Source: Bacteroidales bacterium
GTDB lineage: Bacteria; Bacteroidota; Bacteroidia; Bacteroidales; CAIWKO01
Reading direction: 5' to 3'
Length of the DNA: 64,000 bases
Assembly: GCA_023228145.1 (NCBI GenBank)
Contig: JALOBU010000012.1
Span: 1-64,000, forward strand
The notes beneath the pieces are model-generated. The model saw only the letters and a list, made by a program, of their open reading frames with translations, had not been told where the DNA came from and ran no database searches. Position 1 is the first letter of the stretch. Each line of letters begins with the position of its first letter. Shown piece after piece: positions 54,795 through 62,607 of the stretch. The translations under genes and the position numbers were made by a program.

Positions 54795-55790
54795 ATGGAA
54801 ACAGTAGTCAGCGGTATCAGGCCTACCGGTAATCTGCACCTTGGAAATTATCTCGGGGCTTTACAGAATTTTGTCAAAATGCAAAATGAAAACAACTGTT
54901 TCTTTTTTATTGCCGACTATCATTCACTGACCACTCACCCAACGCCCACAGACCTTCATGGCAATGTCCGCAATGTTTTGGTAGAATATCTTGCCTGCGG
55001 TCTCGACCCGGAAAAAGCCACCATCTACATACAAAGTGATGTTCCCGAAACGGCAGAATTGTACCTCATTCTTAATATGAACGCTTATCTCGGTGAACTT
55101 GAACGCTGCACTTCCTTTAAAGAAAAAGCGCGCACACAACCCGAAAATATTAATGCCGGATTGCTTACATATCCTACACTTATGGCGGCAGACATCATTA
55201 TCCATAAAGCAGCTAAAGTTCCTGTGGGAAAAGACCAGGAACAGCACCTGGAAATGACAAGAACTTTTGCAAAGCGTTTCAACAGACTTTATAATGTGGA
55301 ATATTTTCCCGAACCCGTAGCATACAATTTCGGGCAAAACCTGCTCAAAATACCCGGCCTTGATGGGAGCACAAAAATGAGTAAGTCCGAAAACGAAAAT
55401 TCGTGCATTTTCCTTGCCGATACAGCAGACCAAATCCGCAAAAAGGTGATGAAAGCTGTAACTGACGCCGGGCCATCGGAACCTAATTCTTCCAAACCTC
55501 AGGCTATTGAAAACCTTTTCAACTTGATGAAGATAGTTTCAAAACCTGAAGCAATTTCTCATTTTGAAGAACTTTATAATAATTGCACCATTCGTTACGG
55601 CGACCTGAAAAAACAATTAGCCGAAGACATGGTGGGTTTTATTGCTCCGCTTTCTGAAAAAATCCGGGAACTTGCCGCTGATAATGACTATATCCGAAAA
55701 GTGGCACGGATAGGTGCCGAAAAAGCCCGCCAAAGTGCCGGTAAAACCATTAAAGAGGTCAGGGGAATTATCGGATTTAAAGAGTTTTAA
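54795..55790 (+). CDS. trpS: Tryptophanyl-tRNA synthetase
   Basis: 331 residues, class I. GIRPTGNLHLGNYLGAL (HIGH motif as HLGN), FFIADYHSLTT, VGKDQEQHLEMTR (the tryptophan/ATP helix) and DGSTKMSKSENE (the KMSKS loop). It charges tRNA-Trp. The start at 54795 is set by the family's N-terminus and by the promoter just upstream. Confidence 0.96.
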   Translation: METVVSGIRPTGNLHLGNYLGALQNFVKMQNENNCFFFIADYHSLTTHPTPTDLHGNVRNVLVEYLACGLDPEKATIYIQSDVPETAELYLILNMNAYLGELERCTSFKEKARTQPENINAGLLTYPTLMAADIIIHKAAKVPVGKDQEQHLEMTRTFAKRFNRLYNVEYFPEPVAYNFGQNLLKIPGLDGSTKMSKSENENSCIFLADTADQIRKKVMKAVTDAGPSEPNSSKPQAIENLFNLMKIVSKPEAISHFEELYNNCTIRYGDLKKQLAEDMVGFIAPLSEKIRELAADNDYIRKVARIGAEKARQSAGKTIKEVRGIIGFKEF

Positions 55791-55880
55791 AATATTGAAT
55801 ATCGAATGATGAATATTGAATTTTGAAGTTAAATTGCGACCTGTGTTTCGTTTTTTTACATTCGATGTTCAATATTCATT
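55791..55880. repeat. Inverted-repeat element between trpS and membrane gene
   Basis: AATATTGAATATCGAA at 55791-55806 pairs with TTCGATGTTCAATATT at 55861-55876 (15 of 16). Between them lies a further partial copy (GAATATTGAA at about 55811). This is similar to dispersed intergenic repeats I know from Bacteroidota genomes. Confidence 0.7.
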
Positions 55881-55904
55881 ATTTTTGTTTTAAAAATCCC
55901 TATT

Positions 55905-56249
55905 ATGGAACCTGTAAAAGCCTTTTATGCATTGTCAACATGGCTGCTGCGTATTGCAGTGCTGGTACTTGTGTACATGATTTTTTTTGTTACCATTCGC
56001 TCGCTGAATCTCAACAGTGTTGATTTCTGGATAGCGGTTGGATTTGCTCTTTTTGCCATATTGTTGTTTATCGGCGGCTTTATGAACAAACACGGGCTGA
56101 CTGTAATTTCTTCATTATTTCTTATACTTGGCTGTACTTATAAAGTTGTGATGCATTATGCTTTTCACAAAGGTAGTTTTGTGGCAATCTTTTTTATTTT
56201 CGGCGCCATTGCCATGTTCTTTTTTGCCAACGGAAACAGGAAAAAATAG
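55905..56249 (+). CDS. Small integral membrane protein, function unknown
   Basis: 114 residues, four predicted transmembrane helices: about 9-29 (STWLLRIAVLVLVYMIFFV), 40-58, 63-84 and 90-108, with the tail NGNRKK. The family is not recognised. The positive-inside rule puts both ends in the cytosol. It stands alone between trpS and hflX, with repeats on both sides. Confidence 0.7.
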   Translation: MEPVKAFYALSTWLLRIAVLVLVYMIFFVTIRSLNLNSVDFWIAVGFALFAILLFIGGFMNKHGLTVISSLFLILGCTYKVVMHYAFHKGSFVAIFFIFGAIAMFFFANGNRKK

Positions 56250-56250
56250 G

Positions 56251-56280
56251 CAGTTATCAGTCAGCAGTTATCAGTTAATA
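56251..56280 (+). repeat. CAGTTATCAGT tandem-like repeat
   Basis: CAGTTATCAGTCAG then CAGTTATCAGTTAATA, two imperfect units. A short TTAATGAACTCAATTAAC-type low-complexity stretch follows near 56340-56372. This is likely a slippage-prone spacer before hflX. Confidence 0.5.
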
Positions 56281-56391
56281 GTGACGGTAAAAAAAGTATT
56301 AATTACCAAATAAAACTTTAACGCAGCCACATTATAAACTTAATGAACTCAATTAACTCATTTAACTTAATATCAATAACAACAAACATTC

Positions 56392-57576
56392 TTGAGCTTA
56401 CCTGACAACAACCAAGAACGCGCCATCCTTGTCGGCCTGGTTACACCAAAACAAAACAAAGAAAAAGCCGCTCTTTATCTTGAAGAACTTTCTTTTTTAT
56501 TGAAAACTGCAGGCGGAATTCCTGTAAAGTATTTTTTACAAAAGCTTGACATTCCAGACTCTAAGACGTATGTGGGTTCCGGGAAGATTACAGAAATAAG
56601 CACGTTTGTATCGGAAAACAAAATTAATCTTGCCGTATTTGACGATGAGCTCAGTGCCTCACAAATACGCAATATAGAAGCTTCGCTGCATTGCCGTGTG
56701 ATTGACCGTAACAACCTTATTCTTGACATTTTTGCCTACCGTGCACGAACATCTTATGCCCGCACACAGGTTGAACTTGCCCAATATCAATACCTGCTTC
56801 CCCGCCTTGCCGGTATGTGGACACACCTTGAAAAACAACGCGGCGGTATCGGCCTGAAAGGCCCCGGAGAAAAAGAAATTGAAACCGACCGCCGTGTGAT
56901 TAAAGACCGTATTGCATTGCTGAAAGAAAAACTGAAAAAAATTGACAAACAAAAAACCACACAGCGTCAAAGCCGTTCAGGGATGATTCGTGTGGCGCTT
57001 GTGGGATATACTAATGCCGGGAAATCAACCATCATGAATTTGTTAAGCAAATCAAATGTTTTTGCCGAAAATAAACTTTTTGCCACATTGGATACTACCG
57101 TCAGGAAAGTTGTTATTGGGAACCTTCCTTTTCTACTTTCAGATACTGTTGGTTTTATCAGAAAATTACCTCATGCCTTGATAGAATCTTTTAAATCCAC
57201 GCTTGACGAGGTGTATGAAGCTGACATCCTTATTCACGTAGTTGACATTTCCCATCCGGATTTTGAAGAACAAATGGAAGTTGTTACTCAGACACTGGAT
57301 GAAATCAAGGCAAACGACAAACCTGTGATAACGGTTTTTAATAAGATTGACAAATATTCTTTCGTTAAGAAAAGTGAGGACGATTTGAGTGTGCCTGATA
57401 AAAAAAATCTTTCGCTTGCGGAGTTGCAAAAAACCTGGATGGCGAAAACTTCAAACCCGTCGGTATTTATCTCAGCAACCCAAAAAACGCATTTCGACGA
57501 ATTAAAAAAACTTATCTACAAGAATGTGAGTAATAAGCATGCGAAACTATACCCTTATAATAATTTTTTGTATTAA
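56392..57576 (+). CDS. hflX: GTPase HflX
   Basis: 394 residues from a TTG start. The N-terminal HflX domain has AILVGLVTPKQNKEKA, YVGSGKITEI and FDDELSASQIRNIE, and the coiled linker has GIGLKGPGEKEIETDRR. The G domain follows: GYTNAGKSTIMNLL (G1), DTVGFIRKLPHALIESF (G3), NKID (G4) and SAT (G5). It is a ribosome-splitting GTPase that acts on stalled or stressed ribosomes. TTG is supported because homology starts at once; the next ATG is deep inside. Confidence 0.94.
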   Translation: MSLPDNNQERAILVGLVTPKQNKEKAALYLEELSFLLKTAGGIPVKYFLQKLDIPDSKTYVGSGKITEISTFVSENKINLAVFDDELSASQIRNIEASLHCRVIDRNNLILDIFAYRARTSYARTQVELAQYQYLLPRLAGMWTHLEKQRGGIGLKGPGEKEIETDRRVIKDRIALLKEKLKKIDKQKTTQRQSRSGMIRVALVGYTNAGKSTIMNLLSKSNVFAENKLFATLDTTVRKVVIGNLPFLLSDTVGFIRKLPHALIESFKSTLDEVYEADILIHVVDISHPDFEEQMEVVTQTLDEIKANDKPVITVFNKIDKYSFVKKSEDDLSVPDKKNLSLAELQKTWMAKTSNPSVFISATQKTHFDELKKLIYKNVSNKHAKLYPYNNFLY

Positions 57577-57616
57577 AAGAATGTCAATTATTCATGTGTC
57601 ATTCTTTGGTTACCTC

Positions 57617-58032
57617 TAGGCAATTTATCACGATATAGGAATTATTGTCTCTTATTTAAATCACGAAGAGGAATCTGTTAATGGTGTAAAAGAAGTCTTG
57701 CCGGGATTCGGTTACTTGCCCGAATATATAAACACAATTGCCGGGTTGATTATGGCAACCAAAATCCCAACCAAACTCAAGAATAAGCTCGAAAAGCTTT
57801 TATGTGATGCTGATCTCGACTATCTCGGTCGAGAGGATTATATGGAAATATCTAACCGCCTCAGGCGCGAGTGGGATGTGTTCGGTATAAAAAATATAAT
57901 GAAACAGAATGGTTCGGCTATCAAATTGAATTTCTAAAATCTCATAACTATTATTCGCTAGCTGCACACCTGACGAGAAATAAAGGGAAAATTCAAAATA
58001 TTAAAAAATTACAGGAATTTATAAAAAAATAA
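57617..58032 (+). pseudogene. HD-domain phosphohydrolase remnant (frameshifted)
   Basis: The remnant starts within the HD motif (YHDIGIIVSYLNHEEES). It reads EVLPGFGYLPEYI, IMATKIPTKLKNKLE and LLCDADLDYLGREDY, the core of predicted metal-dependent HD phosphohydrolases. Near 57895 the frame shifts: the last part, EWFGYQIEFLKSHNYYS to a stop at 58032, is in another frame. The N-terminal third is missing. Both defects make it non-functional. Confidence 0.8.
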
Positions 58033-58067
58033 TAAATTTGTCCAAAACAAATCAAAAACCAATCATC

Positions 58068-58193
58068 ATGACAAACCCCGAATCTGCTGATTTCATTTTA
58101 AGTGCATACGATGAAAAAATGATTTTCAATCTTTACGAAATTCCTGTCATGTGTGTGAACCCAATTAAAACCACTACTATACATTGGTTTTAA
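58068..58193 (+). CDS. Short hypothetical frame (41 residues)
   Basis: A 41-residue frame, MTNPESADFILSAYDEKMIF... to ...TTIHWF, with a TAAATTTG box at 58033-58040. No family is recognised. It may be the 5' end of a lost gene rather than a working one. Confidence 0.25.
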   Translation: MTNPESADFILSAYDEKMIFNLYEIPVMCVNPIKTTTIHWF

Positions 58194-58231
58194 CTTGTTT
58201 TTTTGGTTCTCTGGCTTATTAAGATTGCATC

Positions 58232-59005
58232 ATGCAAATCAAACTCTCTGTCGTCATTATTACTTTTAATGAAGAGCGCAATGTAGCACGCTGTATTGAT
58301 TCAGTCATCGAACTTGCCGACGATATTATTGTGGTAGATTCTTTCTCAACAGACCAGACAGAACAAATCTGCAAATTAAAAAATGTTCGTTTTGTAAGCC
58401 ATGTTTTTGATGGTCATATTGAGCAAAAAAACTGGGCCGTTACACAAGCAAAATATCCTCATATTTTATCGCTTGATGCCGACGAAGCCGTTGATGAAGA
58501 ACTAAAAAAGTCAATTTTATATGTAAAAAACAACTGGCTTCATGACGGATATACCATGAACCGCCTGACAAATTATTGCGGGAAATGGATACGTCACAGT
58601 TCCTGGTATCCTGACAAGAAACTTCGCTTATGGGATAGCCGAAAAGGCAAATGGGGAGGTATTAACCCTCATGACAAATATGAACTTATACCCGGAACTA
58701 CATTCGGACACTTAAAAGGGAATATATTACATTACTCTTACTATACCATTAGCGAACATGTAAATCAGGTCAATAAATTTTCAGAAATAGCAGCCCATGC
58801 TTACTATTCAAAAAGAATTAAAGGAGCGACTGTTAAGCTTCTGATTTCGCCTGTTCTCAAATTCATTAAAATGTACCTAATATATTTGGGGTTCCTTGAT
58901 GGATATGAGGGGTTTGTAATTGCTCGTATTTCGTCACATGCAGTGTTTTTAAAATATGCAAAACTCCGACAATTATATAAAAAAGAAAAAATCAATCCGG
59001 CGTAA
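58232..59005 (+). CDS. WaaE/KdtX-like GT2 glycosyltransferase (LPS core)
   Basis: 257 residues. LSVVIITFNEERNVARCI (5-22), IIVVDSFSTDQT (nucleotide site), HVFDGHIEQKNWAV and ILSLDADEAVDEEL (DxD). RLWDSRKGKWGG and PHDKYEL are typical of the WaaE/KdtX group that adds a sugar to the lipopolysaccharide core. A hydrophobic C-terminal patch suggests membrane contact. The gene overlaps the GT9 gene by 50 bases, so both probably act on the same acceptor. Confidence 0.9.
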   Translation: MQIKLSVVIITFNEERNVARCIDSVIELADDIIVVDSFSTDQTEQICKLKNVRFVSHVFDGHIEQKNWAVTQAKYPHILSLDADEAVDEELKKSILYVKNNWLHDGYTMNRLTNYCGKWIRHSSWYPDKKLRLWDSRKGKWGGINPHDKYELIPGTTFGHLKGNILHYSYYTISEHVNQVNKFSEIAAHAYYSKRIKGATVKLLISPVLKFIKMYLIYLGFLDGYEGFVIARISSHAVFLKYAKLRQLYKKEKINPA

Positions 59006-60038
59006 CCCTCGTATTATCATAAGCCGTACAGACAATATCGGAGATGTTGTTCTTGCCCTGCCGATGGCAGGTATCATTAAAAAAATCATACCCGGTGCAT
59101 CTATTATTTTTTTAGGGAAAAAATACACAAAAGATGTTGTTGAACTTAGCGAATATGTTGATGAATTTCAAGATTGGGAACAAATCTCAAAACAACCCCT
59201 ACAAGATAAGATTAGAAGTTTTAAAGCGATGAATGCTGATTGCATTGTTCACACTTATCCTCAACATCAAATAGCTCAACTTGCCTATCAGGCAGGTATT
59301 AGAAAACGAATTGGAACTGCCGGACGGATTTATCATATCCGTTACTGTAACCGGCTTGTATTTTTTACCCGCAGAAAATCAAAACTTCACGAGTCACAGC
59401 TTAACCTGAAATTACTTAAGTTTTTTGGCATTAACAGAACTTTTTCTCTTTCTGAAATTTCAAATTATTACGGGATAAAACATCCGAATACTTTATCCGA
59501 AGAATATAGAGAGTTAATTGATAATACTAAATTTAATCTTATAATACACCCTAAAACCAAAGGCAGCGCTCGCGAATGGAATATCAGAAATTATGCGGAA
59601 TTGATCCGGATGCTTCCTGCAGAAAGGTTTAAAATTTTTATAACCGGTACTGTACACGATAACGACCTAATAAAAAAAGAACTTTTACCTGACGTGCAAA
59701 CAAATGTTGTCAACTTATCCGGGAAATTTTCGCTTTTGGAATTTATTAGTTTTATTTCCAACACAGACGGAATGGTTGCCTGCAGTACTGGTCCCTTACA
59801 CCTTGCTGCTGCACTTGGCAAATATGCAATAGGTATTTATCCTCCTATCAAACCTATGCACCCCGGACGCTGGGCTCCCTTGGGTACAAATGCTTCTTAC
59901 CTGGTTATTAATAAAAAATGTAATAAATGCCGTTTGTTACATGATTGTGATTGTATTGAAAAAATAACACCCGAAATGGTGAAAAATAAACTGATGGATG
60001 TATTTAAAGCAGAAACCCCTGCTGTTGATATTATTTGA
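58956..60038 (+). CDS. GT9 heptosyltransferase-type glycosyltransferase
   Basis: 360 residues. RIIISRTDNIGDVVLALPMA (20-39, the N-terminal GT9 signature), AQLAYQAGIRKRIGT, IHPKTKGSAREW and CSTGPLHLAAALGKYAIG, the donor-side signature near 270-286. The C-terminal C-x2-C-x5-C-x-C cluster (KCNKCRLLHDCDC) is a common addition. It transfers heptose or a related sugar to the LPS inner core. It overlaps the WaaE-like gene. Confidence 0.92.
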   Translation: MQNSDNYIKKKKSIRRNPRIIISRTDNIGDVVLALPMAGIIKKIIPGASIIFLGKKYTKDVVELSEYVDEFQDWEQISKQPLQDKIRSFKAMNADCIVHTYPQHQIAQLAYQAGIRKRIGTAGRIYHIRYCNRLVFFTRRKSKLHESQLNLKLLKFFGINRTFSLSEISNYYGIKHPNTLSEEYRELIDNTKFNLIIHPKTKGSAREWNIRNYAELIRMLPAERFKIFITGTVHDNDLIKKELLPDVQTNVVNLSGKFSLLEFISFISNTDGMVACSTGPLHLAAALGKYAIGIYPPIKPMHPGRWAPLGTNASYLVINKKCNKCRLLHDCDCIEKITPEMVKNKLMDVFKAETPAVDII

Positions 60039-60105
60039 AAAAAATTGTAAGCAATAGTATTTTCTTAGTTAAAAAAATAATTAATATTGCTCAACAAAAA
60101 AACAC

Positions 60106-60888
60106 ATGTTCCATAGAATTTTTACATTTTTTTCATTACTACTTATCTCTGTTATATCATTGGCCGGAGAGCTTGTTATAAAAGGAAATTATTACGGCTT
60201 CAATTTATTTGTGCTGAATCCTTCTTCGGGAAATAGTTTTTGCGTAACTAAAGTGCTTGTTAATAACAACCCGACAAAAGACGAAATAAACTCAAATGCC
60301 TTTGAAATAGATTTTTCATTATTAAATGTTAAAATCGGAGAGCCGGTTACAGTAGTTATTATTCATAAAGAAGGTTGTGCACCAAAAATTATTAACCCCA
60401 AAGCATTGCAACCTTCAGAAAATGTATCTTTTGCATATATTAAAGTGGACAAAAACAGTAAGCTTCTCTGGAGTGTAAATGGAGAAATGCCTGATGAAAA
60501 TTTTGAAATAGAACAATACCGCTGGAATAAGTGGATAAAAATTGGAGATGTAAGCCCTGCTGATTCACTTAAAAAAAACATATATAGCCTTGACGTACCC
60601 ATGCATTCAGGATACAATCAATTTCGTATCGTTTTTAATGATGTAAACGATAATCCTGTTTATTCCAAAACCGTCAAAACTTATTCTAAAAGCGCCGAGA
60701 TAACATTAGAATCAACAAAAGTTGGTGACAAAATAAATTTTTCAGCAGAAACGCATTTTGAAATTTTTGACTTAAAAGGCAATTTTATCACAGAAGGCTC
60801 CGGAAAGGAGATTGATGTTACTGACCTTGAAAAAGGAAAATACTGGCTTAATTACGATAATAAGTCGGTGAATTTTGTAAAAAAATAA
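60106..60888 (+). CDS. Secreted protein with T9SS-like C-terminal domain
   Basis: 260 residues. Signal peptide 1-21 (LLLISVISLAG). A central beta-rich part is unrecognised. The last about 75 residues (TLESTKVGDKINFSA, FEIFDLKGNFITEGSG, LEKGKYWLNYDNKSVNFVKK) look like a type A T9SS sorting domain: the 'LKG' turn and the final basic strand. Export by T9SS is my inference. It lies 68 bases after the GT9 gene. Confidence 0.7.
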   Translation: MFHRIFTFFSLLLISVISLAGELVIKGNYYGFNLFVLNPSSGNSFCVTKVLVNNNPTKDEINSNAFEIDFSLLNVKIGEPVTVVIIHKEGCAPKIINPKALQPSENVSFAYIKVDKNSKLLWSVNGEMPDENFEIEQYRWNKWIKIGDVSPADSLKKNIYSLDVPMHSGYNQFRIVFNDVNDNPVYSKTVKTYSKSAEITLESTKVGDKINFSAETHFEIFDLKGNFITEGSGKEIDVTDLEKGKYWLNYDNKSVNFVKK

Positions 60889-60926
60889 TTACACATTTAC
60901 GGTTCACTGAAGGGTACATTAATTTG

Positions 60927-60934
60927 TATCTTTG
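60927..60934 (+). promoter_or_regulatory. -7 box TATCTTTG for gpmI
   Basis: TATCTTTG lies 18 bases before the ATG at 60953 and downstream of the alternative start region. The -33 position reads TTC. It supports 60953 as the start. Confidence 0.5.
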
Positions 60935-60952
60935 CAAAAAACACCTTTTACC

Positions 60953-62482
60953 ATGAGGGCAAAAAAACTTATTTTAATAATTATGGATGGTTGGGGTGAG
61001 GGGCCTCATGATAAAAGTAATGCCATTTATTCTGCAGAGACTCCTTTTGTAAAAAGTTTATATAATAATCCCAATGTGGCTAACACACAATTGGATGCTT
61101 CTGGCATTGCCGTTGGGCTACCTGAGGGACAAATGGGGAACTCTGAGGTGGGGCATTTAAATATCGGTGCGGGAAGAGTGGTTTATCAGGACCTTGTGCG
61201 CATCAGCAAAGCCATTGAAGATAAAAGCATAGAAAAAAATCAGGAAATAATTGAGGCATACGATTATGCACTAAAAAAAGACAAATCCGTACATTTCATC
61301 GGGCTTGTGTCCGACGGCGGCGTTCATTCACTGCAAAGCCATTTATATAAATTATGCGACATGGCTAAAGAAGCCGGGCTTGAAAAAGTTTTTATACACG
61401 CTATTACTGACGGTAGAGATACGGACCCAAGAAGCGGAATCCGTTATATTAACGAACTGCAAAAACACCTGCAAAATTCTGCCGGAAAAATTGCCACTTT
61501 AGTCGGACGTTACTATACAATGGACCGGGATAAACGCTGGGAAAGAGTAAAAACAGGATATGATATGATGGTCAACGGTATTGGCAAAAAATCCAAAGAT
61601 GTGTTGCAGGCGATACAGGAATCATACGAAGATGGCGTAACCGACGAATTTATTAACCCGGTAGTTTTAACCAATGATAATGATAAACCCCTGGCTACAA
61701 TTCAGTCAGGAGATGTGGTTTTTTGCTTTAATTTCCGTACCGACCGTTTGCGTGAAATAACAACAGTTTTAACACAAACAGACATGCCCGGGCAAGGGAC
61801 GAAAATTATTCCTCTTTACTACCTAACCATGACAAAATATGATGATACATTTAAAAATGTTCATATAGCTTTTGACAATGAAGATTTACAGATGACGCTT
61901 GGTGAAGTATTGAGCAAAGCGGGAAAAAAACAGCTTCGAATTGCAGAAACAGAAAAATACCCTCATGTTACTTTTTTCTTCTCCGGCGGCCGTGAAAAGC
62001 CTTTTGAAGGAGAAAACAGGATAATGGTTCCCTCACCCAAAGTTCCCACCTACGATGTGCAACCTGAAATGAGCGCCTTTGAAGTAGTAACAAAAGTATT
62101 AGATGCCCTGCAAAAAAACACTTACGATTTTATCTGCCTGAACTTTGCCAACTCAGATATGGTTGGACATACCGGTGTTTATCAGGCTATATTAAAAGCC
62201 CTGAATACAGTTGACCAGTGTGTGCAACAAGTCATTGAAACTGCACTAAAAAATAGATATTCGGTGATACTTACAGCAGACCATGGCAATGCAGACATGG
62301 CCCTAAATCCTGACAACACACCTAATACCGCTCACACTTGCAACCCCGTTCCTTGCTTTTTGTTTGATATAAAATATAAAAAAATTAATCCGGGAAAACT
62401 TTCTGATTTGGCCCCCACAATTTTAAAAATTATGGAACTCGAAAAACCTTCATTGATGAGCGGATTTTCTCTTGTAGAATAA
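60953..62482 (+). CDS. gpmI: Cofactor-independent phosphoglycerate mutase
   Basis: 509 residues, normal length. LILIIMDGWGEGPHDKSNAI (metal Asp), MGNSEVGHLNIGAGRVVYQD with the phosphoserine Ser, HFIGLVSDGGVHS, ITDGRDTDP, GRYYTMDRDKRW, NFRTDRLRE and TADHGNAD (manganese ligands). It interconverts 3- and 2-phosphoglycerate. I start at 60953 because homology begins at MRAKKLILI; upstream residues would overlap the promoter. Confidence 0.95.
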   Translation: MRAKKLILIIMDGWGEGPHDKSNAIYSAETPFVKSLYNNPNVANTQLDASGIAVGLPEGQMGNSEVGHLNIGAGRVVYQDLVRISKAIEDKSIEKNQEIIEAYDYALKKDKSVHFIGLVSDGGVHSLQSHLYKLCDMAKEAGLEKVFIHAITDGRDTDPRSGIRYINELQKHLQNSAGKIATLVGRYYTMDRDKRWERVKTGYDMMVNGIGKKSKDVLQAIQESYEDGVTDEFINPVVLTNDNDKPLATIQSGDVVFCFNFRTDRLREITTVLTQTDMPGQGTKIIPLYYLTMTKYDDTFKNVHIAFDNEDLQMTLGEVLSKAGKKQLRIAETEKYPHVTFFFSGGREKPFEGENRIMVPSPKVPTYDVQPEMSAFEVVTKVLDALQKNTYDFICLNFANSDMVGHTGVYQAILKALNTVDQCVQQVIETALKNRYSVILTADHGNADMALNPDNTPNTAHTCNPVPCFLFDIKYKKINPGKLSDLAPTILKIMELEKPSLMSGFSLVE

Positions 62483-62607
62483 ATTTTTTGCATTTTATCG
62501 GTTAAGATACTGTTAAATTTAACTAAAAAATTTTTAAACATATTATATTTTGCTAATTTTACATCAGTAAATTAGAATAATTATTTATTATCATATAATA
62601 ACAACAA

